Source: JBCKUK01 sp038924905
Lineage (GTDB): Bacteria; Pseudomonadota; Gammaproteobacteria; Burkholderiales; Methylophilaceae
Reading direction: 5' to 3'
DNA: 8,587 nt
Assembly: GCA_038924905.1 (NCBI GenBank)
Contig: JBCKUK010000051.1
Span: forward strand, 1-8,587
The notes under the pieces were generated by a model. It saw only the letters and a program-made list of their open reading frames with translations. It was not told where the DNA came from and made no database searches. Positions 1 to 6,535 of this stretch are shown here, piece after piece; the first letter of the stretch is position 1; each line of letters begins with the position of its first letter. The position numbers were made by a program, and so were the translations under genes.

Positions 1-483
1 GCTAAAGAGCGTAAGGCACTGGCGCATTGGTCAACCATGCTGAGCTTTGCGGCAGCAGTCGCTGCGGACCCGCAAATGAAGGCTGTCATCGACAATCCGA
101 AAGTAGTCGCCAGCGATCTTGAGCGCCTGTTTTTATCGGTTTGCGGAAAAAAGCTGGATAAGGCCGGTGAAAATCTGGTCAAGCTGCTGGTGGAGTATGG
201 CCGTTTGGCCTTGTTGCCAGAGGTTGCAACAGCTTTTGAAGAACTCAAGGCGCAAGATGAAGGCGTGCTTGAGGCAGAAATTACTGCGGCGGCAAAACCG
301 TCTGACAGCGAAGTAAAGGCTTTAATCAAACGTCTGGAAGCCAAGTTTGGCAAAAAAATTGAAGCAAGTGTCAAAGTGGACCCAGAAATTATTGGCGGAA
401 TCAAAATTGTTATCGGCGACACGGTCATAGACGCTTCTGTTCGTGGTCAGTTGCAAGAGTTGGCCTACGCGCTTAAGGGCTAG
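1..483 (+). CDS. atpH: F1Fo ATP synthase delta subunit, 5' partial
   Basis: This is the delta subunit, part of the peripheral stalk that ties the top of the alpha3beta3 head to the membrane-bound b subunits. The frame is open from base 1, and 160 residues are visible. The first ATG, at 37, is internal: the HWSTMLSFAA stretch aligns with ERWQDMLAFAA of E. coli delta, which sits about 30 residues into that protein. Roughly 18 N-terminal residues therefore lie left of the window, giving about 178 in total, normal for the family. Family landmarks seen are VCGKKLDKAGENLVKLL in the N-terminal helical domain and DTVIDASVRGQL near the C terminus, where E. coli has GDMVIDGSVRGRL. It ends with TAG, and atpA starts 26 bp later. 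Identity is clear; only the true start cannot be seen. Confidence 0.96.
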   Translation, partial: AKERKALAHWSTMLSFAAAVAADPQMKAVIDNPKVVASDLERLFLSVCGKKLDKAGENLVKLLVEYGRLALLPEVATAFEELKAQDEGVLEAEITAAAKPSDSEVKALIKRLEAKFGKKIEASVKVDPEIIGGIKIVIGDTVIDASVRGQLQELAYALKG

Positions 484-495
484 GTTTAAAAAGTC

Positions 496-500
496 AGGAG
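496..500 (+). promoter_or_regulatory. Shine-Dalgarno site of atpA
   Basis: AGGAG lies 9 nt before the atpA ATG at 510. It is the clearest ribosome binding site in the atp part of the window and supports that start codon. Confidence 0.75.
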
Positions 501-509
501 ACGAAAGTA

Positions 510-2051
510 ATGCAGTTATCTACATCAGAAATCAGTGAGCTGATTAAAAGCAGACTAGAGAATTTTTCCACCAGTGCTGAAGCGCGTACCCAGGGTACGG
601 TTATTTCGGTGGCTGATGGCATTGTTCGTATTCACGGGCTATCCAACGCGATGGCCGGTGAAATGATCGAATTCCCGGGCAACACCTTCGGTTTGGCGCT
701 GAATCTGGAGCGCGACTCAGTCGGTGTCGTGGTATTGGGCGATTATGAACACATTACCGAAGGCGATACCTGCAAATGTACAGGCCGCATTCTGGAAGTG
801 CCGGTAGGCCCCGAGCTGATTGGCCGCGTGGTTAACGCGCTGGGTCAGCCGATTGATGGCAAAGGCCCGATTAATACCAAGATGACCGATAAGGTTGAAA
901 AAGTGGCGCCGGGTGTAATCGCCCGTAAGTCAGTTTCTCAGCCGGTGCAAACTGGTTTGAAGGCAATTGACGCCATGGTGCCGATTGGCCGTGGTCAACG
1001 CGAGCTGATCATTGGCGATCGTCAAACCGGCAAGACTGCAGTGGCGGTGGATGCCATCATCAATCAAAAGGGTCAGAACATGACCTGTATCTACGTTGCC
1101 ATTGGCCAAAAAGCTTCCACCATTGCCAGCGTCGTGCGCAAGCTGGAAGAACATGGCGCGATGGCCTATACCATTGTGGTGGCCGCTGCAGCTTCTGATT
1201 CCGCCGCCCTGCAATTCCTCGCGCCTTACGCTGGCTGCACCATGGGTGAATACTTCCGTGACCGCGGTGAAGATGCGCTGATTGTTTACGACGATTTGAC
1301 CAAGCAAGCAATTGCTTACCGCCAAATTTCCCTGTTGCTGCGTCGCCCACCGGGCCGCGAAGCTTATCCAGGCGATGTGTTCTACATTCACTCCCGTCTG
1401 CTGGAGCGCGCTGCACGTGTCAATGAAGACTATGTCGAGAAATTCACCAAAGGCAAAGTTAAAGGCAAAACCGGTTCACTCACCGCGCTACCGGTGATTG
1501 AAACCGCAGCCGGTGACGTTTCCGCCTTCGTGCCGACCAACGTGATTTCGATTACCGACGGCCAGATCTTTCTGGAAACCGACTTGTTCAACGCCGGTAT
1601 CCGGCCTGCCATTAACGCTGGTATTTCGGTGTCTCGTGTTGGTGGCGCTGCACAAACCAAGGTTATTAAAAAGCTGGGCGGCGGTGTGCGTCTGGCACTG
1701 GCGCAATATCGTGAATTGGCGGCGTTTGCGCAGTTCGCCTCCGACCTGGATGAAGCGACCCGCAAACAGCTGGATCGTGGACGCATGTTCACCGAGCTGA
1801 TGAAACAGGCGCAATACGCGCCACTTAGCATCTCCAATATGGCGATCACGCTGTTGGCAGCCAATAAAGGCTACTTTGATGATGTGCCTGTGGCTCGCGC
1901 ATTGGCATTTGAGGCAGCACTGCACTCGTTCATGAGCTCCAAGTATAAAAAATTGATGGATAACATTGAATCCACCAAGGACCTTGGCGGTGACGATGAA
2001 AAAGCAGTCGAGGCTGCAATTGCCGACTTCAAGGCCAATAACGCTTACTAG
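510..2051 (+). CDS. atpA: F1Fo ATP synthase alpha subunit
   Basis: The alpha subunit forms the F1 hexamer with beta, carries the non-catalytic nucleotide sites and gives an arginine to each catalytic site. It has 513 residues, the same length as the E. coli protein. In order, it shows an N-terminal helix and beta-barrel crown (about 1-95), a nucleotide-binding domain with Walker A motif GDRQTGKT at 169-176 and Walker B-type LIVYDD ending at D261-D262, and a C-terminal helical domain. The arginine finger is R376 in GISVSRVGG, the same number as in E. coli. The start at 510 is supported by the upstream AGGAG and by the MQLSTSEISELIK N terminus typical of proteobacterial alpha. It follows atpH by 26 bp and precedes atpG by 20 bp, so co-transcription is expected. 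No frameshift or missing key residue is seen. Confidence 0.99.
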   Translation: MQLSTSEISELIKSRLENFSTSAEARTQGTVISVADGIVRIHGLSNAMAGEMIEFPGNTFGLALNLERDSVGVVVLGDYEHITEGDTCKCTGRILEVPVGPELIGRVVNALGQPIDGKGPINTKMTDKVEKVAPGVIARKSVSQPVQTGLKAIDAMVPIGRGQRELIIGDRQTGKTAVAVDAIINQKGQNMTCIYVAIGQKASTIASVVRKLEEHGAMAYTIVVAAAASDSAALQFLAPYAGCTMGEYFRDRGEDALIVYDDLTKQAIAYRQISLLLRRPPGREAYPGDVFYIHSRLLERAARVNEDYVEKFTKGKVKGKTGSLTALPVIETAAGDVSAFVPTNVISITDGQIFLETDLFNAGIRPAINAGISVSRVGGAAQTKVIKKLGGGVRLALAQYRELAAFAQFASDLDEATRKQLDRGRMFTELMKQAQYAPLSISNMAITLLAANKGYFDDVPVARALAFEAALHSFMSSKYKKLMDNIESTKDLGGDDEKAVEAAIADFKANNAY

Positions 2052-2071
2052 TATTGATTCAAGACTAAACA

Positions 2072-2956
2072 ATGGCCAACAGCAAAGAGATTCGCACCAA
2101 GATCAAGAGCGTAGAAAATACGCGCAAGATCACCAAGGCGATGGAAATGGTAGCCGCATCAAAAATGCGCAAGGCGCAAGACCGTATGCGCGCAGCGCGC
2201 CCCTATGCGGAAAAAATCCGCAATGTGACCGCCCACCTTTCCAAAGCCAACCCCGAATACCGGCATGCGTTTATGGCCAAGCGCGATAAAGTCGAGAATA
2301 TTGGCGTTATTGTAGTGACCTCTGACAAAGGCCTCTGCGGCGGCTTGAATACCAACGTATTGCGCTTGGCAATTAACCAGATGAAAACCTGGGAATCCGA
2401 AGGCAAGGCTACCCAAGTAAGCGCGATCGGTAACAAAGGCTTTGGTTTTATGACGCGCGTAAGTGCTAACGTCAAATCACACCTTACCGGTTTGGGCGAT
2501 AAGCCGCACATGGAAAAGCTTATCGGTCCGGTCAAAGTCATGCTGGACGCTTACGTGGCCGGTGAAATTGACCAGTTGTTTATTTCCTATACGCGCTTTA
2601 TCAACACCATGAAGCAGGAGCCGGTGATGGAGCAATTACTGCCATTATCTGCTTCGCAAATGACCGCGGCGGATGATGACAAGAGTGCAAAAGGTCACTG
2701 GGACTACATTTATGAGCCTGGCGCCAAGGAAGTGCTGGATGATTTGATGCTGCGTTACATCGAATCACTCATTTATCACGCTGTGGCAGAGAACATGGCA
2801 TCTGAGCAAAGCGCACGGATGGTAGCAATGAAGTCGGCTTCTGATAATGCGAAGAATGTGATTGGCGAGCTGAAATTGGTCTACAACAAAGCACGTCAGG
2901 CAGCTATTACTAAAGAAATTTCTGAAATTGTTGGCGGCGCAGCGGCAGTATCGTAG
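2072..2956 (+). CDS. atpG: F1Fo ATP synthase gamma subunit
   Basis: Gamma is the central rotor shaft, whose N- and C-terminal helices form a coiled coil inside the alpha3beta3 ring and couple proton flow to catalysis. The product has 294 residues (E. coli 287). The N-terminal helix contains IRTKIKSVENTRKITKAMEM and VAASKMRKAQDRM. The central Rossmann-like domain shows VVTSDKGLCGGLN at about 101-113. The C-terminal helix carries the family signature ENMASEQSARMVAMKSASDN and ends ITKEISEIVGGAAAVS. The ATG at 2072 gives the usual MANSKEIRTKI start. No Shine-Dalgarno sequence is visible before it (AAGACTAAACA), so translation may be partly coupled to atpA, which stops 20 bp upstream. The gene lies in the standard place between alpha and beta. 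Confidence 0.99.
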   Translation: MANSKEIRTKIKSVENTRKITKAMEMVAASKMRKAQDRMRAARPYAEKIRNVTAHLSKANPEYRHAFMAKRDKVENIGVIVVTSDKGLCGGLNTNVLRLAINQMKTWESEGKATQVSAIGNKGFGFMTRVSANVKSHLTGLGDKPHMEKLIGPVKVMLDAYVAGEIDQLFISYTRFINTMKQEPVMEQLLPLSASQMTAADDDKSAKGHWDYIYEPGAKEVLDDLMLRYIESLIYHAVAENMASEQSARMVAMKSASDNAKNVIGELKLVYNKARQAAITKEISEIVGGAAAVS

Positions 2957-3004
2957 CGGCAGTTCAAAGATTATAGAGTTTAACTAAAACTGACTAAGTG
3001 GGGT

Positions 3005-3008
3005 AGGA
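3005..3008 (+). promoter_or_regulatory. Shine-Dalgarno site of atpD
   Basis: AGGA within GGGGTAGGACT lies 7 nt before the ATG at 3016. It decides between that ATG and the next in-frame ATG (codon 6, at 3031), which would be about 22 nt away and too far. Confidence 0.65.
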
Positions 3009-3015
3009 CTAAAAA

Positions 3016-4443
3016 ATGGCAAAACAAGCAATGGTAGGTAAAGTGGTGCAATGTATTGGCGCGGTGGTTGACGTGGAGTTTCCACGCGACCAGATGCCCA
3101 AAGTTTACGATGCGCTTATTATTGATGAAAGCGATTCAACAGCAGCAGCTGGCCTGACGTTGGAAGTGCAGCAGCAACTGGGTGACGGTATCGTGCGTAC
3201 CATTGCCATGGGTTCTTCCGACGGCCTCTCCCGTGGTATGAAGTTCAAATCCACCGGCGGCCAAATCACTGTGCCAGTCGGCAACGGCACACTGGGCCGT
3301 ATTATGGATGTGCTGGGTCGCCCGATTGATGACGCAGGCCCGATTCAATGTGATGAGCGCCGCTCGATTCACCAAAAAGCCCCTTCGTTTGAAGAGCTGT
3401 CCCCTTCTGTAGACTTGCTGGAAACCGGCATCAAGGTGATTGACTTGGTATGCCCGTTTGCCAAGGGCGGTAAAGTCGGCCTGTTCGGCGGCGCCGGTGT
3501 GGGCAAAACCGTGAACATGCTGGAACTGATTAACAACATTGCCAAGCAACACGCTGGTCTGTCGGTGTTTGCAGGCGTGGGCGAGCGTACTCGTGAAGGT
3601 AATGACTTCTACCACGAAATGGTAGCAGCCGGCGTTATCAAGCTGGATAACATGTCTGAGTCAAAAGTGGCGATGGTGTTTGGTCAAATGAACGAACCAC
3701 CGGGCAACCGCTTGCGCGTAGCGCTTTCTGGTTTGACCATGGCCGAGAAATTCCGCGATGAAGGCCGCGACATCCTGTTCTTCGTTGATAATATTTACCG
3801 TTACACACTGGCCGGTACCGAAGTTTCGGCGCTACTCGGCCGTATGCCTTCTGCCGTTGGCTACCAACCAACACTGGCTGACGAAATGGGCCGCTTGCAA
3901 GAGCGTATTACCTCTACCAAGGTTGGCTCCATCACCTCTATCCAAGCGGTTTACGTGCCTGCGGATGACTTGACTGACCCATCTCCAGCAACCACTTTCC
4001 AGCATTTGGATTCAACCGTTGTGTTATCACGCGACATCGCGTCGATGGGTATTTATCCGGCTGTGGATCCGCTCGATTCTACTTCTCGTCAGCTCGATCC
4101 GCTGGTTGTGGGTGAAGAGCATTACAATGTCGCGCGTTCTGTGCAGGCGACATTGCAGCGCTACAAAGAGCTGCGCGATATTATCGCTATTTTGGGTATG
4201 GACGAACTCTCACCCGAAGACAAGCTGGCTGTAGGCCGTGCGCGTAAAATTCAACGTTTCTTGTCGCAGCCATTCCACGTGGCAGAAGCATTTACCGGTT
4301 CGCCAGGCAAATATGTGTCATTGAAAGACACCATTAAAGGCTTCAAGGCTATCGTAGCTGGCGAATATGATCATTTGCCAGAACAAGCATTTTACATGGT
4401 GGGTGGCATTGAAGAAGCGGTCGAAAAAGCCAAGACAATGTAA
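3016..4443 (+). CDS. atpD: F1Fo ATP synthase beta subunit (catalytic)
   Basis: Beta carries the three catalytic sites that make or split ATP. The product has 475 residues (E. coli 460). Its N-terminal beta-barrel includes VVQCIGAVVDVEFPRDQMP. The catalytic domain has Walker A motif GGAGVGKT at 158-165 (K164, T165), the GERTREGNDFYHE loop with catalytic E190 and R191, and Walker B motif ILFFVD ending at D258. The C-terminal domain has DELSPED at 396-402, a variant of the DELSEED segment that contacts gamma and epsilon. Relative to E. coli there are about nine extra residues before Walker A and seven more at about 203-217 (VAAGVIKLDNMSESK where E. coli has TDSNVIDK). The sequence is otherwise strongly conserved (VDNIYRYTLAGTEVSALLGR). 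The 59 bp gap after atpG is the longest in the operon part seen; atpC follows after 39 bp. Confidence 0.99.
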   Translation: MAKQAMVGKVVQCIGAVVDVEFPRDQMPKVYDALIIDESDSTAAAGLTLEVQQQLGDGIVRTIAMGSSDGLSRGMKFKSTGGQITVPVGNGTLGRIMDVLGRPIDDAGPIQCDERRSIHQKAPSFEELSPSVDLLETGIKVIDLVCPFAKGGKVGLFGGAGVGKTVNMLELINNIAKQHAGLSVFAGVGERTREGNDFYHEMVAAGVIKLDNMSESKVAMVFGQMNEPPGNRLRVALSGLTMAEKFRDEGRDILFFVDNIYRYTLAGTEVSALLGRMPSAVGYQPTLADEMGRLQERITSTKVGSITSIQAVYVPADDLTDPSPATTFQHLDSTVVLSRDIASMGIYPAVDPLDSTSRQLDPLVVGEEHYNVARSVQATLQRYKELRDIIAILGMDELSPEDKLAVGRARKIQRFLSQPFHVAEAFTGSPGKYVSLKDTIKGFKAIVAGEYDHLPEQAFYMVGGIEEAVEKAKTM

Positions 4444-4482
4444 TTTGAACGAATAGCCCAAATTGTAAAAGAGACGATATTA

Positions 4483-4908
4483 ATGGCAACAACAATACAT
4501 ATTGACGTGGTAAGTGCTGAGGAATCCATTTTTTCTGGTGAGGCTGAGTTTGTAGTCGCTCCGGCAAAAATGGGCGAAATTGGTATCTACCCGCGCCACA
4601 CGCCGATGATTACTACAATCAAGGCAGGCGCACTACGCATCAAAGTACCTAACGAGGCAGAAGAGCAGCTGGTCTTTGTTTCGGGCGGCTTATTGGAAGT
4701 GCAGCCCGGCATCATCACGGTGTTGGCTGATACCGCGATTCGCGGCCATGATCTGGATGAAGCCAAGGCAAATGAAGCCAAGCGTGCGGCAGAAGAAGCG
4801 ATAAAGGACAATAAGTCCGCTATTGATTATGCCCGTGCACAAGCCGAGCTGTCTGAGGCGGTAGCACAATTGCGGGCTATTGAGCATTTGCGCAAACTCA
4901 GGCATTAA
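4483..4908 (+). CDS. atpC: F1Fo ATP synthase epsilon subunit
   Basis: Epsilon sits at the foot of the gamma shaft, links it to the c-ring, and in many bacteria inhibits ATP hydrolysis through its C-terminal helices. The product has 141 residues (E. coli 139). The N-terminal beta-sandwich (about 1-87) contains GEIGIYPRHTPMIT and VSGGLLEVQPGIITVLADTAIRG. The C-terminal part (about 90-139) is two charged helices joined near 109-113. The stretch LDEAKA at 91-96 aligns with the I(L)DxxRA ATP-binding motif described for epsilon, with Lys in place of Arg; E. coli has LDEARA. The ribosome binding site is weak (AAAGAGA, about 8 nt before the ATG). This is the last gene of the atp operon, with an intrinsic terminator 20 bp after its stop. 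Confidence 0.98.
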   Translation: MATTIHIDVVSAEESIFSGEAEFVVAPAKMGEIGIYPRHTPMITTIKAGALRIKVPNEAEEQLVFVSGGLLEVQPGIITVLADTAIRGHDLDEAKANEAKRAAEEAIKDNKSAIDYARAQAELSEAVAQLRAIEHLRKLRH

Positions 4909-4927
4909 ACAGCGCAAGAGCTTAACC

Positions 4928-4953
4928 AAAGGCAGCTTTTAGCTGCCTTTTTT
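4928..4953 (+). terminator. Intrinsic terminator of the atp operon
   Basis: AAAGGCAGCT (4928-4937) and AGCTGCCTTT (4941-4950) form a perfect 10 bp stem closing a TTT loop, followed by more T residues to make a run of six (4948-4953). It starts 20 bp after the atpC stop. This is a textbook Rho-independent terminator and separates the atp operon from glmU. The A-rich left arm gives a weaker T-tract in the other direction too, but no opposing gene ends here. Confidence 0.93.
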
Positions 4954-4979
4954 ATCGCGCCCGCGGCCATACGCTGGAA

Positions 4980-5009
4980 TTATTAGCCACGCTATTTATA
5001 CATTACAAT
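4980..5009 (+). promoter_or_regulatory. Candidate sigma-70 promoter for glmU (weak)
   Basis: The 93 bp between the atp terminator and glmU should hold the glmU promoter, since the terminator cuts it off from atp transcription. The best match I see is TACAAT (5004-5009, five of six -10 positions) with a poor -35 candidate, TTATTA (4980-4985), 18 bp upstream. A second -10-like hexamer, GATAAT (5034-5039), lies so close to the ATG that its transcript would be almost leaderless. Both are inferences from consensus matching only. Confidence 0.25.
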
Positions 5010-5046
5010 ATGCGTAATGCAATTATCCGCGCCGATAATCTAAATA

Positions 5047-6411
5047 ATGTCCTCACAAAAGCTTAACGTCGTCATCCTGGCCGCCGGCAAGGGCACGCGT
5101 ATGCGCTCAGAAAAAGCCAAAGTGTTGCATTCATTGGCTGGCAAGCCGTTGTTGCAGTATGTGATTGATTGCGCCAAACATCTGAACCCACAAAAAATAG
5201 CGGTTGTTTACGGTTATGGCGGTGAGGCTGTGCCAAAGGCATTTGCGCATGAGAAGATTATTTGGGTCAAGCAGAGTGAGCAGTTGGGTACTGGCCATGC
5301 GGTGCAGCAAGCAGCCAAGCATCTGGACGCGGACGCGACCACCCTCATTTTGCTGGGCGATGTGCCGCTGGTGAGTGCAGAAACCTGCAAAAGCCTGCTG
5401 GAAAAAACGCAGCAATTGGGTCTGCTAACGGTTAAAAAAGCCGATCCATCCGGTTATGGGCGCGTCATCCGCGACAAGGCAGGCAAGGTCAGTGCTATTG
5501 TTGAACATAAAGACGCCAGCGCCGAGCAGCGCAAAATAAACGAGGTGAATACCGGCATTATCGCAGTCAGCAACGCCAATTTGACTGCCTGGTTGAAACG
5601 CCTGACCAACGACAACAGCCAGGGCGAATACTATCTAACCGACATTGTGGCGATGGCCGTGCAGGATGGCCTGAGCGTAACGACAGAAATTGCCCAGGAT
5701 GAATCCTCAGTCGCAGGTGCTAATTCAAAGCAGGATTTAGCTGGCCTGGAACGCGTTTATCAGTTGCATCAGGCGGTGCGCTTGATGCAGGCCGGCGTAA
5801 CGCTGCACGACCATTTCAGGATAGATGTGCGCGCTGAGATGGAGGTAGGCAGCGACGTAGAAATTGATGTGGGCTGCATATTTGAGGGCAAAGTTGCCTT
5901 GGCGGACAATGTAAAAATTGGCGCGTATTGCGTCATAAAAGATACTAGTATCGGCGCCGGTACTGTGGTAGCGCCTTTTACGCACATAGATCAGGTAACT
6001 ATTGCCAACGATTGCCGCATCGGCCCTTACGCACGGCTGCGCCCAGGCACAGAGTTAAATGCCGAGACACACATCGGCAATTTTGTTGAAGTAAAAAATA
6101 GTCAGGTCGATGTTGGCAGTAAAATTAATCACTTAAGTTATGTAGGCGATAGCACGCTAGGCAAAAATGTGAACATCGGCGCCGGTACCATTACCTGTAA
6201 TTATGACGGCGTGAATAAATTCAGAACCGTGATTGGCGACAATGTGTTCATAGGCTCCAATACACAATTGATCGCGCCGGTGACCATAGGCAAAGGCGCT
6301 ACGATTGCCGCAGGTTCCACCATTACCGAAGACGCCCCGGCCGGTGAATTGACCATCGCGCGCGGCAGGCAGACCACAGTCAAGGGCTGGAAACGGCCAG
6401 TCAAAAAATGA
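5047..6411 (+). CDS. glmU: Bifunctional GlmU: glucosamine-1-P acetyltransferase / GlcNAc-1-P uridyltransferase
   Basis: This cytoplasmic enzyme acetylates glucosamine-1-phosphate with acetyl-CoA and then joins the product to UTP, yielding UDP-N-acetylglucosamine for cell wall and lipopolysaccharide synthesis. It has 454 residues (E. coli 456). The N-terminal uridyltransferase domain (about 1-227) has the LAAGKGTRM loop at 11-19 with R18, K25 in KVLHSLAGK, metal-binding D105 in LLGDVPL, YGRVIR at 137-142, E153, N168 and N226. The C-terminal left-handed beta-helix (about 250-454) is built of hexapeptide repeats and has R332 in RLRPG, K350, catalytic H362 in NHLSYVGD, and N385 in NYDG. These match the E. 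coli active-site residues, offset by one in the C-terminal half. The start is fixed: an in-frame TAA lies 6 bp upstream (5041-5043). No Shine-Dalgarno sequence is visible. glmS follows after 124 bp. Confidence 0.99.
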   Translation: MSSQKLNVVILAAGKGTRMRSEKAKVLHSLAGKPLLQYVIDCAKHLNPQKIAVVYGYGGEAVPKAFAHEKIIWVKQSEQLGTGHAVQQAAKHLDADATTLILLGDVPLVSAETCKSLLEKTQQLGLLTVKKADPSGYGRVIRDKAGKVSAIVEHKDASAEQRKINEVNTGIIAVSNANLTAWLKRLTNDNSQGEYYLTDIVAMAVQDGLSVTTEIAQDESSVAGANSKQDLAGLERVYQLHQAVRLMQAGVTLHDHFRIDVRAEMEVGSDVEIDVGCIFEGKVALADNVKIGAYCVIKDTSIGAGTVVAPFTHIDQVTIANDCRIGPYARLRPGTELNAETHIGNFVEVKNSQVDVGSKINHLSYVGDSTLGKNVNIGAGTITCNYDGVNKFRTVIGDNVFIGSNTQLIAPVTIGKGATIAAGSTITEDAPAGELTIARGRQTTVKGWKRPVKK

Positions 6412-6458
6412 ACCCGGCGTAACTTATGGAATCACTGAACGAGCCGCCGAAGGCAAAC

Positions 6459-6485
6459 TTCCTTCCCCCTAAAATGGGGAGGGGA
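6459..6485. repeat. GC-rich imperfect palindrome (hairpin) between glmU and glmS
   Basis: TTCCTTCCCC (6459-6468) can pair with GGGGAGGGGA (6476-6485) over 10 bp, two of them G-U in RNA, around a 7 nt loop, CTAAAAT. No T-tract follows on either strand, so it is a poor intrinsic terminator. Its pyrimidine/purine arms and its place between two housekeeping genes resemble small dispersed palindromic repeats of bacterial genomes. It might equally stabilise the glmU 3' end or attenuate transcription into glmS. The rest of the 124 bp gap (6412-6535) holds no clear promoter. Confidence 0.45.
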
Positions 6486-6535
6486 CTTATTCAGAGGTTC
6501 CTTATCTCGCCCAACTAATTGATAAGAGAAAAATT

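Noticed and set aside
37..39. ATG at 37 as the atpH start
   Set aside because: The frame is open to base 1, and the residues before this Met (ALAHWST) align with the family, so the gene begins outside the window.
930..1391. A 153-codon antisense frame inside atpA, along with other long antisense frames in atpA, atpD and glmU
   Set aside because: They lie entirely opposite strongly conserved coding sequence, have no recognisable motifs, and are expected shadows of biased codon use.
4442..4464. AATTTG / CAAATT inverted repeat between atpD and atpC as a terminator
   Set aside because: The stem is 6 bp and AT-rich with an 11 nt loop and no T-tract; it is too weak to end transcription inside the operon.
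6476..6484. G-quadruplex in GGGGAGGGG
   Set aside because: Only two G-runs are present; four are needed for an intramolecular quadruplex.
6426..6518. A 30-codon open frame (starting MESLNEPPKANF) between glmU and glmS
   Set aside because: It has no Shine-Dalgarno site, runs through the GC-rich hairpin, and is short enough to arise by chance. I see no family resemblance.
6412..6535. A glmS ribozyme or similar riboswitch upstream of glmS
   Set aside because: The glmS ribozyme is mainly a Gram-positive element with a large multi-helix core. This gap shows only one simple hairpin and none of the expected structure.
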